NCBI RefSeq assembly: GCF_042427585.1
Contig: NZ_JBHMFC010000033.1
Coordinates: forward strand, 33,017-97,016
DNA from: Pseudalgibacter ostreae
Lineage (GTDB): Bacteria; Bacteroidota; Bacteroidia; Flavobacteriales; Flavobacteriaceae
DNA: 64,000 bases
Direction of reading: 5' to 3'
Position numbers and translations under genes: made by a program. The notes beneath the pieces were generated by a model, which saw only the letters and a list, made by a program, of their open reading frames with translations, was not told the origin of the DNA and did not search any database. This document shows, one piece after another, positions 8,898 through 17,431 of the stretch (position 1 is the stretch's first letter; each line of letters begins with the position of its first letter).

Positions 8898-11800
8898 TTA
8901 AATGGATAGGTTTAAACCTAAAATAAATTGTCTTGAAATAGGGTAGAAACCATAATCTATTCCACCACCAATAGCATCGCCATTTGTTGCTGCAGGATCA
9001 TATCCATTATATTTCGTTAGTGTAAACGCATTATTTACCGAGGCATACAGACGAAATTTGCTTATCCCCAATTTTTCGATAACTGCTTGTGGCAAAGAAT
9101 AGCCTAATTGAATGTTCTGGATCCTTAAAAAGGAAGAGTCTTCCACATAGAAATCTGAAAACAATTTATTGCTTGTTGCACCCGTAGTGGCCCTTGGCAC
9201 AGCATTGCTTGTACCCTCACCCGTCCATCGGTTTAAATACATGTTCAATCGGTTTACATTGGGTTGATCACGTTCGTAATTACGCACAGTTTCTTTACCC
9301 AATTCCGCATACATATACGTGCTAAAATCGAAATTTTTATAATCGAAGCTTAAGTTTAAGCCCATAATGTAATCTGCTTGTGGTTTCCCTAAATACGTTC
9401 TATCTTCAATGGTTATCTTGCCATCGTTATTGGTATCTACAAAACGAATATCACCAGGTGCAGCAACAGCGCCCAGACCAGCTTGTGATGGATGTGCATC
9501 TACTTCAGCTTGATTTTGGAAAATCCCGTTCGTTTTAAGACCGTAAAAGTATCCAATAGGCTGCCCCACTTCCATTCTAGAAATAGCAGGCTGCCCAACA
9601 CTAAAGGAACCTCCTTCTGAGATAACCCCGTTATTAACAGCAGTAACTTCGCCCTCTATTTTAGTAGCATTATAGCTAATCCCAAATGAGAAGTTATCAG
9701 AGACTCTTTCTTTATAATTTAGAAAAAGTTCAAGACCTTTATTTCTTGTAGTTCCTGCATTAACTGTTGGTAAACCAGCACCTGGAGCACCACCACCTAA
9801 AATTCCTGAAACTGGAAAATTCTCGATTAATAAATCATTTCTATCTTCTACAAAATAATCTGCAACCACTTCAAGTTTATTGCCAAACAAATTCATGTCT
9901 AAACCAATATCCAGTTTTTCTGCAGTTTCCCATGTAGCATCTGGATTTGGGAGTCTCCCATTTGCCGTTCCGGTTACTAATGCACCATTAATAACATAAG
10001 TAGCTTCTCCGCTTAATAAAGCTCTGTATAAATCGTCGCCTACATTATTACCTAAAGTACCGTAACTGGCTCTAAGTTTTAAAAAATTTATAGCGTCTAC
10101 ACCTTTAAAAAAGGCTTCATCTGAAATTTTCCAACCAGCAGTTGCAGAAGAGAAGTAATCAATTCTGTTGTCTGGTGCAAAATCTGAAGACCCATCTCTA
10201 CGAATCATAGCAGACAGCAAATATTTACTTTTAAAATCATATTGAACACGTCCAAAAAAGGATGATAGCCTAGAATCATAAATATAAGAACTATTAGATT
10301 TGGCTTCGCTTATCCCGTTTGCCAAAGAAATATCGGCAAATTCCCAAGAATTATTCGGGACATCAAAACCCGTAGCGTCTAAATTATCACCCCAAGCCCG
10401 TTGAGCACTCGTACCCAAAGTAAATGTAGTATTATGGGTATTGTTAAACGTTTTACTATAGGTAGCAAAGGTATCCCAGGTATAGGAGTTATTGGTATTT
10501 CTATATTGATTGACACTACTTCTATCTGTATTGAAAACTTTACCTGAACCATAATTCACTATGGGACTAAATGTTTTTCCTTTATCATCATAGGATTTTA
10601 AACCAATACGTGACGTTACAGCAAAACCCTCAAATGGCTTGTATTCGAGCTGAAAGGTACCTTCTATGGCATTTCCTGAATAAGTATTGTAAGTATTCGC
10701 TATTTGAGAAAGCGGGTTAACTACTTCATTACCTAAAAAACCTGAGGTGTCTTGCCTATTTATGCCGTATGTAGGAGCATAATTAAGCGCATTAAATAAT
10801 GGTGTTCCCAAAGCATTTTCACCAATGGTCTTTCTATTGGTGTTATAATAATTAGCAGAAGTTGCAAAGCTTAATTTATCGGAAAGATCAAACGTTAATT
10901 TAATTTTTGCATTCGCTTTTTGAAAATTAGATTTATCGCTAGCAATTATCCCATCTTGTTCTAAAATAGAGCCCCCAAAATAATAGGTGCTTTTTTCGCC
11001 TCCACCAGAAACGGATACATTATGGTTAATAATAGGCGCTGAATTAAATAATTCGTTTTGCCAATCGACTCCCGTTCCTAAGCCATTCACATTAGGAAAA
11101 GGTAATGCTTGACCATTTGCGGCATAACTTTCGTTTAAAATTAAAGCATATTCACTGGCATTTAAATAAGGTAGCTCGCGCGTGGTTTCTTGAATACCCG
11201 TATAGCCATTATAACTAAGTTTAGCTTTAGAGTTTTTCTTGCCTGATTTCGTTGTAACCAATACGACCCCATTAGCCCCTTCTATTCCATAAATAGCAGC
11301 TTGAGCATCTTTTAGAATAGAAAAGGTTTCGATATCACTAGGATTTATGGAGTTTAAATCGCCTTTATACCCATCAATGATTATTAAAGGTCCATTATCT
11401 CCATTAGAACTTATGCCTCTAATTAAAATATTAAAGCCACCTCCTGGAGAACCCGAAGGCGCCGTAACAGAAACCCCTGCAGAAGTACCCTGTAACGCTT
11501 GGGCAGCATCAATGGGTCTTAAGTCTTCAAGAGTTGCAGCACTTACAATAGATACAGCCCCAGTAACATCTTTCTTTTTCTGTGTACCGTAACCCACTAC
11601 AACAACCTCATCTAGTTGCGCTAAATCTTCTTTTAGCTGAAGGATTAATGGGTTGGTATTTTCAATTTTTACTTCTTTAGTTATATAACCTATATAACTA
11701 ACTGAAATTGTGGAACCCAGTTGTGCGCCCATAAGACTGAATCGACCATCAAAATCTGTTGTTGTTCCTTTATTCGTGTTCTTAATAATAATATTCGCAC

Positions 11801-11912
11801 CAGGTATTGGTAAACCTGTTTCGTCTTGAACACTACCGCTAACATCTACATGTTGTGCACTTACCAAAGCAACACAAAAGAGGGCTAGAATTTTAAAAAG
11901 TGTATGTCTCAT
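8898..11912 (-). CDS. susC: SusC/RagA-family TonB-dependent oligosaccharide transporter
   Basis: Outer-membrane TonB-dependent transporter of 1004 residues. Signal peptide (ending ALVSAQ), then a carboxypeptidase-D-like regulatory domain (VSGSVQDETGLPIPGANI), then the TonB-box region LDEVVVVGYGTQKKKDVTGA, the plug domain with the SusC signature (LIRGISSN, DGYKGDLNSINPSDIE, IYGIEGANGVVLVTTKSGK) and a C-terminal 22-strand barrel ending QFILGLNLSI. Length is usual for SusC. It works with the SusD encoded immediately downstream. The 228-base region between it and the regulator gene upstream probably holds the operon promoter, although no clear TAnnTTTG element is visible there. Confidence 0.95.
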   Translation of the reverse strand: MRHTLFKILALFCVALVSAQHVDVSGSVQDETGLPIPGANIIIKNTNKGTTTDFDGRFSLMGAQLGSTISVSYIGYITKEVKIENTNPLILQLKEDLAQLDEVVVVGYGTQKKKDVTGAVSIVSAATLEDLRPIDAAQALQGTSAGVSVTAPSGSPGGGFNILIRGISSNGDNGPLIIIDGYKGDLNSINPSDIETFSILKDAQAAIYGIEGANGVVLVTTKSGKKNSKAKLSYNGYTGIQETTRELPYLNASEYALILNESYAANGQALPFPNVNGLGTGVDWQNELFNSAPIINHNVSVSGGGEKSTYYFGGSILEQDGIIASDKSNFQKANAKIKLTFDLSDKLSFATSANYYNTNRKTIGENALGTPLFNALNYAPTYGINRQDTSGFLGNEVVNPLSQIANTYNTYSGNAIEGTFQLEYKPFEGFAVTSRIGLKSYDDKGKTFSPIVNYGSGKVFNTDRSSVNQYRNTNNSYTWDTFATYSKTFNNTHNTTFTLGTSAQRAWGDNLDATGFDVPNNSWEFADISLANGISEAKSNSSYIYDSRLSSFFGRVQYDFKSKYLLSAMIRRDGSSDFAPDNRIDYFSSATAGWKISDEAFFKGVDAINFLKLRASYGTLGNNVGDDLYRALLSGEATYVINGALVTGTANGRLPNPDATWETAEKLDIGLDMNLFGNKLEVVADYFVEDRNDLLIENFPVSGILGGGAPGAGLPTVNAGTTRNKGLELFLNYKERVSDNFSFGISYNATKIEGEVTAVNNGVISEGGSFSVGQPAISRMEVGQPIGYFYGLKTNGIFQNQAEVDAHPSQAGLGAVAAPGDIRFVDTNNDGKITIEDRTYLGKPQADYIMGLNLSFDYKNFDFSTYMYAELGKETVRNYERDQPNVNRLNMYLNRWTGEGTSNAVPRATTGATSNKLFSDFYVEDSSFLRIQNIQLGYSLPQAVIEKLGISKFRLYASVNNAFTLTKYNGYDPAATNGDAIGGGIDYGFYPISRQFILGLNLSI

Positions 11913-12140
11913 ATAAAGTTTAATTTAGTTTAAAGTAAAGCTAAACTTAAAAAATCAAGAATTACATGTTACAACCGCTACAAAAAACATACATTTTTAA
12001 AAAAGGATTAGATTTTTATTAAATTCGTAATAAACATCAGGTTTAATAAAGCTTTTTAACTATTTAAAAAAACAAAATTTTTAACTTAAAATGTTAAATG
12101 TTGTGGTAATGTATAGGTGAAAAAAGATTTTGTTGTGGAA

Positions 12141-15044
12141 TTAAATCCCTAAAATGTAGTCGGATAAACTTGCTTCGTGCTCTAAATTCATTTTTTTGCG
12201 CAATCTGTAGCGTTTTACTTCTACACTTCGAGAGGATATGTTAAGTAAAGGCGCAATTTCTTTTGAAGAAAGATTTAATCGTAAGTACGCACATAAACGT
12301 AAATCGTTGGAAGTAAGCTCTGGATGTATGCTTTTAATTTTCTTTAAAAAGTCTTTATCTGCATTATTAAAGGCTTCTTCAAACGTATGCCAATCGTCTG
12401 TATTATTAATATTATTGTCAATAATTTTAATAATGGGTTTTATATTTTTAGTGTTCTGTACTTTTATAATTTCTTTTTTTAAGCTTCTAAGAAATTCATT
12501 TTTCTTAATTAAACTCATGGTAGAAATACCTAACTCTCTACTTTTACTTTCAACATCTTGGCGCAATTTATCATTATTAAATCGCATGAGTTGTTGTTTG
12601 TTTTCTAATGCCTTTAATTCTAATTCACGCTGATTATCAAACACTATTTTCTCACGTTGTTTTTTATAGTGCCGTTTATAGGCATGGTGCATAAGAAAAG
12701 TAAAAAGCAGTAAAGACCCTACATATATAAATAAGGCAAGGTTTGATAGGTACCAAGGTCTATCTATTGTAAAATTATAAGTTTCTATTTGGTCTGTTAA
12801 TGTATTTCCTATTCGTCCTCTTACTTTAAAACTGTAGGTTCCAAAGGGTAAGTTGCTAAAATATGCACTTGGCTCTGTGGACCATAAACTCCACTCATTG
12901 TAGAAACCTTCTAATTGATACTGATATTCTACATGTGTATACTTACTAAATTCGGGAACACTAAATAAAAACCTAAAACTATTTTCGTTTGATTTAAAAT
13001 ATGAAGAACCATTTAAGGCAATCGTTTTATAAGCTGTATTTTTAAGTTTTTTCTGTACAACATTTATTTTTATATCATATTTCTGGGTCTTAAATTTATT
13101 AATATCTAATACAGCATAACCATCTGAGGCTCCAATTAAAAAAGCCCCATTCTTTAAGCACGCTAAGTTTTCAAAACCCATAATTCCTAAACTCCTGCGA
13201 AAATGGCTTGATATAGGAATGTTTTTAACCTCTAAATTATTTTTAAATTTTCCAGGAGATACGCTAATTATATTTCTATCAGAAAAGCCCCAAAGCGTAT
13301 TTGTTGTAGGTGTGGAAACCAAAACACCTTTTATCTCATTGTTTTTAGCATAAAATTTCTCTGTTAATAACGTATCCTCAAAAAAGGCTTTGTTATCGAA
13401 ATCATACTTTAATACTTTAGCTTCAAAATTTGAGGTATAGTATATATGTTTATTAAAAGTTACCAAAGAAGATCCATATCCATGGGAGGGCTCATTTATT
13501 GTATGGTTTATTTTTGTAAATTCATCATTAAATGTTAGAGTAAACAGGCCTTTATATTCATTATTTAATAATAATTTATTTTTATCAATAAATTCAAAAT
13601 ACCTACTAGATACGTCAAAACCTTCCACTATATTCCTAAATTTCCAGGTATCGTTCTCTTTCTCAAGAATACTTAAGCCTTTATAATTTCCTTGAAGTAA
13701 TAAATGAGGCATATTCTTTATTTTTTCAATTTTCCATGTTCCGGGAAAATCTGAAATTTTATGGGCTTGATGATTGTCTATCACATAGGTTCCATTATTA
13801 TGCCCACAAAACAATTCCCCATATAATTCTTCTAAAAACCAAACTTGCCCTTCTGTATTTGGGACTAATTTAAACCCAGATTCTACATCTGTTGTTTTAT
13901 AAAATAGACCTTGGTTCGTGCCAAGGTATAAGTTCTCTTTAAACTGCTTAGCCGTATAAACGACACCCAGTTTCCCTTTTAAATCGGTATAAAATTGAAA
14001 ATGTGATTTTAAATTTAAGATACTGATACCGTTATCTAGCCCTAACCATAAATTATGATCATGATCCTCAAAAATGGATAAAACCGTGTTATTATATAAT
14101 CCTTTTTCCTTATTTATTTTTTCTATGGTTTGCCCTGAATGATCTATATGGATAATACCATTAGAAATAGTACCTAATACAATAGTTTTATCGTTTAATT
14201 GAATGCTACAATATATATTTTCAGAAACTAAATCTTTATCTGCAGGAATATGCCATCTCGTTATACCTGTTTCCTTTAAATGATAAAATTTTCCATCTTC
14301 TGTAAGAAGTATTTTTTGTTTATGTAATAAAAAAGCTCCAACTAACGTATTATTACGCACTATAGGGTCGTCAGATATTAACACAGCCTCTCCGTTTTCT
14401 ATTGTAAAAATGCCTTTATCCATATTTTGAAAGACAATATTTTTATCTAGAATAAATATTCCGGCTCTTTTATTTATAGCTTCTATAACAATAAAAGATT
14501 CATCTATTGGATTATAAATATAAATACGGTCTAAAGACTGAAATAGGATTCGATTTTCATATGGGACTATTTTCCAAAAATCTTCATCTTTAATTAATGG
14601 AACTTTAAGTTTATCTATTAATGAGGTATAATGGAGCGTACCAAAGTCATCTCTTTTCCAATATCCAAAATCCATATAAAAACCTGTAAAAATCAAATCG
14701 TCTATTACATTTACCGATCGCACTACAGATCCATTTGGAGTGGGGTACAAATTCCATGTAGAACCATTATATTCTAATAAGCCCGAAGCATTGGCAAAGT
14801 AAAGATAATTGTTATCACACTGAGAAACCATCCAGTTTTGATTTGCAGCCCGATAATGTTTTGGTGAAAAGTTTTCTATAGGTGGAAGTTCTTGAGCCTT
14901 TATCGTGTTAAAAACTAAAGCATAGAGAATAAAAAATAAAAAATAAAATGGTTTCAAGTTTAGGAACTGTTTAATCTGCCTAATGTAATAAAATTTAATG
15001 GTGTTACATGAAGCGCCAAGCTGGTATATAAAAAAAATAGGCAT
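12141..15044 (-). CDS. Membrane-spanning triple-Y sensor with LuxR-type HTH, regulator of the beta-glucan locus
   Basis: One-piece sensor-regulator of 967 residues. A hydrophobic signal region near residues 30-50 precedes a long beta-propeller sensor with repeated blades (LWLGLDNGISIL, LYLGTNQGLFYK). A triple-tyrosine domain follows (EYQYQLEGFYNEWSLW), then one transmembrane helix near residues 768-785, a coiled coil, and a LuxR-type helix-turn-helix at the C-terminus (LNLSSKEIAPLLNISSRSVEVKRYRLRKK without a break). It has no kinase domain, unlike HTCS regulators. It lies just upstream of susC on the same strand and probably senses a glucan fragment in the periplasm. The start is uncertain: the ATG at 15044 gives a long, unusual leader before the signal helix, and an in-frame TTG near 14963 would give a more normal signal peptide. 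Confidence 0.85.
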   Translation of the reverse strand: MPIFFIYQLGASCNTIKFYYIRQIKQFLNLKPFYFLFFILYALVFNTIKAQELPPIENFSPKHYRAANQNWMVSQCDNNYLYFANASGLLEYNGSTWNLYPTPNGSVVRSVNVIDDLIFTGFYMDFGYWKRDDFGTLHYTSLIDKLKVPLIKDEDFWKIVPYENRILFQSLDRIYIYNPIDESFIVIEAINKRAGIFILDKNIVFQNMDKGIFTIENGEAVLISDDPIVRNNTLVGAFLLHKQKILLTEDGKFYHLKETGITRWHIPADKDLVSENIYCSIQLNDKTIVLGTISNGIIHIDHSGQTIEKINKEKGLYNNTVLSIFEDHDHNLWLGLDNGISILNLKSHFQFYTDLKGKLGVVYTAKQFKENLYLGTNQGLFYKTTDVESGFKLVPNTEGQVWFLEELYGELFCGHNNGTYVIDNHQAHKISDFPGTWKIEKIKNMPHLLLQGNYKGLSILEKENDTWKFRNIVEGFDVSSRYFEFIDKNKLLLNNEYKGLFTLTFNDEFTKINHTINEPSHGYGSSLVTFNKHIYYTSNFEAKVLKYDFDNKAFFEDTLLTEKFYAKNNEIKGVLVSTPTTNTLWGFSDRNIISVSPGKFKNNLEVKNIPISSHFRRSLGIMGFENLACLKNGAFLIGASDGYAVLDINKFKTQKYDIKINVVQKKLKNTAYKTIALNGSSYFKSNENSFRFLFSVPEFSKYTHVEYQYQLEGFYNEWSLWSTEPSAYFSNLPFGTYSFKVRGRIGNTLTDQIETYNFTIDRPWYLSNLALFIYVGSLLLFTFLMHHAYKRHYKKQREKIVFDNQRELELKALENKQQLMRFNNDKLRQDVESKSRELGISTMSLIKKNEFLRSLKKEIIKVQNTKNIKPIIKIIDNNINNTDDWHTFEEAFNNADKDFLKKIKSIHPELTSNDLRLCAYLRLNLSSKEIAPLLNISSRSVEVKRYRLRKKMNLEHEASLSDYILGI

Positions 15045-15104
15045 AATTAGTTATAGGTTTTGGCATAGCTAAAAGTTCTATACGTTATTTAGGTGCGCAA
15101 ATTC

Positions 15105-15150
15105 GTGTAAAATTTACACAGTTTTAAAATGTTTTACACACTTTTTACAC
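15105..15150 (+). promoter_or_regulatory. GTGTAAA-A-TTTACAC palindrome plus two TTTACAC half sites, candidate enhancer
   Basis: A perfect 7+1+7 palindrome lies at 15105-15119, followed by direct repeats of TTTACAC at 15133-15139 and 15144-15150. The cluster is 88-133 bases upstream of the sigma-54-like promoter, the usual distance for an NtrC-family activator site. It could instead serve the divergent LuxR-type regulator gene. Which protein binds is inference. Confidence 0.4.
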
Positions 15151-15237
15151 AAAAAAATATCTTGAAGAAAAACCTAAAAAAACATAATACATTAATACAC
15201 AACAACTTAATAAAATAACAGATTACAATCATATCCG

Positions 15238-15253
15238 TGGCACATTTATTTCT
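15238..15253 (+). promoter_or_regulatory. Sigma-54-like promoter of the PepSY-like array
   Basis: TGGCAC followed by 5 bases and TTTCT matches the -24 element fully and the -12 element (TTGCW) except that its G is replaced by T. It lies 48 bases before the first array gene. The missing -12 G is a real weakness. Support comes from the NtrC-type activator gene at the other end of the array. Confidence 0.35.
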
Positions 15254-15300
15254 TTACTAATAATATAAAACATTATCAATAAAACCTAAATTTTAAAAAT

Positions 15301-15659
<359 letters not shown>

Positions 15660-15668
15660 GTAAACGAT

Positions 15669-15689
15669 AGGATATAACATCCCATCACC
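15669..15689 (+). repeat. Spacer stem-loop between array copies 1 and 2
   Basis: GATAGGA, a 7-base loop and TCCCATC form a stem with one A-C mismatch. The same sequence follows copy 2 (about 16074-16094), and a differently sequenced stem of the same shape follows copies 3 and 4. Confidence 0.5.
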
Positions 15690-15726
15690 AGTAAAATAAA
15701 AATAATAAAACCTAAATTTTAAGAAC

Positions 15727-16056
15727 ATGAAAAAGTTAATTCTAACAGTAGCCATAGTAGCAAGCGGTGTATCCACTTTCGCTTTATCCAATCCAATTTT
15801 AAACGATCAAGCAGCGGTAACCATGGTGATGAACCAAGAAGCGTTTAAAGCAGTAGCGATAGACCAATTGCCAGAGGCCGTAACAGCAGCAGTAGAAAAA
15901 GATTTCCCAGGAGCGGCCATCAGCCAAGCACATGTAAACAGCAGTGAGCAATACAAACTAACCCTTTCTATTGAAGGAAGCGATAGTACGGTATATACAG
16001 ATAAAGATGGGGCTTGGTTAAGCGAAGCCGATATCGTTTCTAACACTGCCGAATAA
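15727..16056 (+). CDS. PepSY-like small secreted protein, array copy 2
   Basis: 109 residues, identical to copy 1 apart from Thr in place of Ala before DKDGAWLSEAD. The signal peptide, the PEAVTAAVEKDFPGA helix and the strand pair with the DKDG turn are all kept. The spacer before it (96 bases) lacks any TGGCAC-type promoter, which suggests one transcript for the array. The near identity of copies 1 and 2 at silent positions indicates a very recent duplication or gene conversion. The stop lies in a (TAA)3 tract. Confidence 0.85.
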   Translation: MKKLILTVAIVASGVSTFALSNPILNDQAAVTMVMNQEAFKAVAIDQLPEAVTAAVEKDFPGAAISQAHVNSSEQYKLTLSIEGSDSTVYTDKDGAWLSEADIVSNTAE

Positions 16057-16134
16057 TAATAAAAAAAGTAAACGATAGGATATAACATCCCATCACCAGT
16101 AAAATAAAAATAATAAAACCTAAATTTTAAAAAC

Positions 16135-16464
16135 ATGAAAAAGTTAATTTTAACAGTAGCAATAGTAGCAAGTGGCGTATCAACTTTCGCTTTGTCAAAT
16201 CCAATTTTAAACGATCAAGCAGCAGTAACCGTTGTAATGAACCAAGAAGAGTTTAAAGCAGTAGCAGTAGATCAATTGCCTGAAGCAGTTACCAGTGCAG
16301 TAGAAAAAGATTTTCCAGGGGCTGCCATAAGTCAAGCACATGTAAATAGTAGTGAGCAATACAAACTAACCCTTTCTATAGAAGGAAGTGATAGTACGGT
16401 ATATGCAGCTAAAGATGGCGCTTGGTTAAGTGAAGCGGATATTGCTTCTAGCACTGCTCAATAA
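16135..16464 (+). CDS. PepSY-like small secreted protein, array copy 3
   Basis: 109 residues with the same signal and single PepSY-like domain. Compared with copies 1 and 2 it has VVMNQEEFKAVAVDQL, TSAVEKDF and YAAKDG, plus many silent differences (for example GCAGTT for GCCGTA), so it belongs with copy 4 as a second sub-pair. Asp of the DKDG turn is replaced by Ala (AKDG). The stop TAA opens a (TAAA)7 run. Confidence 0.85.
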   Translation: MKKLILTVAIVASGVSTFALSNPILNDQAAVTVVMNQEEFKAVAVDQLPEAVTSAVEKDFPGAAISQAHVNSSEQYKLTLSIEGSDSTVYAAKDGAWLSEADIASSTAQ

Positions 16465-16489
16465 ATAAATAAATAAATAAATAAATAAA
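16462..16489 (+). repeat. (TAAA)7 microsatellite starting at the stop codon of copy 3
   Basis: Seven TAAA units begin with the stop codon. The equivalent tract after copy 4 has three units, again a length difference between sister copies. Confidence 0.95.
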
Positions 16490-16493
16490 AATC

Positions 16494-16514
16494 GATTGGA
16501 AATAATATCCGGTC
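16494..16514 (+). repeat. Spacer stem-loop between array copies 3 and 4
   Basis: GATTGGA, a 7-base loop AATAATA and TCCGGTC pair over 7 positions with two G-U wobbles. It occupies the same place as the GATAGGA/TCCCATC stem of the earlier spacers and recurs after copy 4 (about 16894-16914). Confidence 0.5.
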
Positions 16515-16553
16515 AACACCATTATAATAAATAAAAACTTAAATTTTAAAAAC

Positions 16554-16883
16554 ATGAAAAAGTTAATTTTAACAGTAGCAATAGTAGCAAGTGGCGTATC
16601 AACTTTCGCTTTATCAAATCCAATTTTAAACGATCAAACAGCAGTAACCGTTGTTATGAACCAAGAAGAGTTTAAAGAGGTAGCAGTAGATCAATTGCCT
16701 GAAGCAGTTACCAGTGCAGTAGAAAAAGATTTTCCAGGGGCTGCCATAAGTCAAGCACATGTAAATAGTAGTGAGCAATACAAACTGATCCTTTCTATAG
16801 AAGGAAGCGATAGCACGGTTTATGCAGCTAAAGATGGGGCTTGGTTAAGTGAAGCGGATATTGCTTCTAACACGGCTCAATAA
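16554..16883 (+). CDS. PepSY-like small secreted protein, array copy 4
   Basis: 109 residues, very close to copy 3; differences include QTAVTVV for QAAVTVV, FKEVAVDQL for FKAVAVDQL and YKLILSIEG for YKLTLSIEG. The changes at Glu and Ile are shared in spirit with copy 5 (FQEVAVDQL, YQLILSIEG), so copy 4 is intermediate between copies 3 and 5. The stop lies in a (TAAA)3 tract and is followed by the same spacer hairpin as copy 3. Confidence 0.85.
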   Translation: MKKLILTVAIVASGVSTFALSNPILNDQTAVTVVMNQEEFKEVAVDQLPEAVTSAVEKDFPGAAISQAHVNSSEQYKLILSIEGSDSTVYAAKDGAWLSEADIASNTAQ

Positions 16884-16955
16884 ATAAATAAAAATCGATT
16901 GGAAATAATATCCGGTCAACACCATTATAATAAATAAAACTTAAATTTTAAAAAT

Positions 16956-17282
16956 ATGAAAAAGTTAATTTTAACAGTAGCAATAGTAGCAAGTGGCGTA
17001 TCAACTTTCGCTTTATCAAATCCAATTTTAAACGATCAGGCAGCAGTAACCGTTGTAATGAACGATGAGTTTCAAGAGGTAGCAGTAGATCAATTGCCAG
17101 AGGCCGTTACAACAGCTGTAGAAAAAGATTTTGCAGGTGCAACAATCACTAAAGCATTTGTAAACAGCAGTGAGCAATACCAATTGATTCTTTCTATAGA
17201 GGGAAGTAATGGTACGGTATATGCAGATAAAGATGGAAACTGGATTAAAGAAAGTGATATTTCTAATAACACAGCACAATAG
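16956..17282 (+). CDS. PepSY-like small secreted protein, array copy 5 (most diverged)
   Basis: 108 residues. The first 34 residues match the other copies almost exactly, but the domain has diverged: VMNDEFQEVAVDQ (one residue shorter), DFAGATITKAFVNSSEQYQL, SNGTVYADKDGNWIKESDI. It keeps the intact DKDG turn and the GNW ending that is most like the general PepSY-like family, so it may be the ancestral copy. No microsatellite follows its stop; instead there is a Rho-independent terminator 50 bases on. Confidence 0.85.
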   Translation: MKKLILTVAIVASGVSTFALSNPILNDQAAVTVVMNDEFQEVAVDQLPEAVTTAVEKDFAGATITKAFVNSSEQYQLILSIEGSNGTVYADKDGNWIKESDISNNTAQ

Positions 17283-17333
17283 TAAGGTAATCTAGAGATT
17301 TGAGGTATATCTAGAGTATCCATTTTTGTAAAA

Positions 17334-17364
17334 AAGGCGTTTTAATTTAAAACGTCTTTTTTTT
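17334..17364 (+). terminator. Terminator of the PepSY-like array
   Basis: A 10-bp stem (AAGGCGTTTT with AAAACGTCTT, one G-U pair) with a 5-base loop is followed by eight T. It closes the five-gene array. Confidence 0.8.
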
Positions 17365-17404
17365 ATTTATGATAGTTTTAGAAGAGAATGATACTTAATC
17401 TTAA

Positions 17405-17412
17405 TATTTTTG
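17405..17412 (+). promoter_or_regulatory. -7 promoter element of the response-regulator gene
   Basis: TATTTTTG fits the Bacteroidota -7 consensus TAnnTTTG and lies 19 bases before the ATG. No -33 element is obvious. Confidence 0.4.
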
Positions 17413-17431
17413 TGAGTAATACATTTGAATT

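Larger units (their letters stand above)
15045..15300. other. Divergent intergenic control region
   Basis: This AT-rich region of 256 bases lies between the beta-glucan regulator (minus) and the PepSY-like array (plus). It holds a palindrome with two further half sites, and a sigma-54-like promoter. No open reading frame of interest is seen. Confidence 0.6.
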
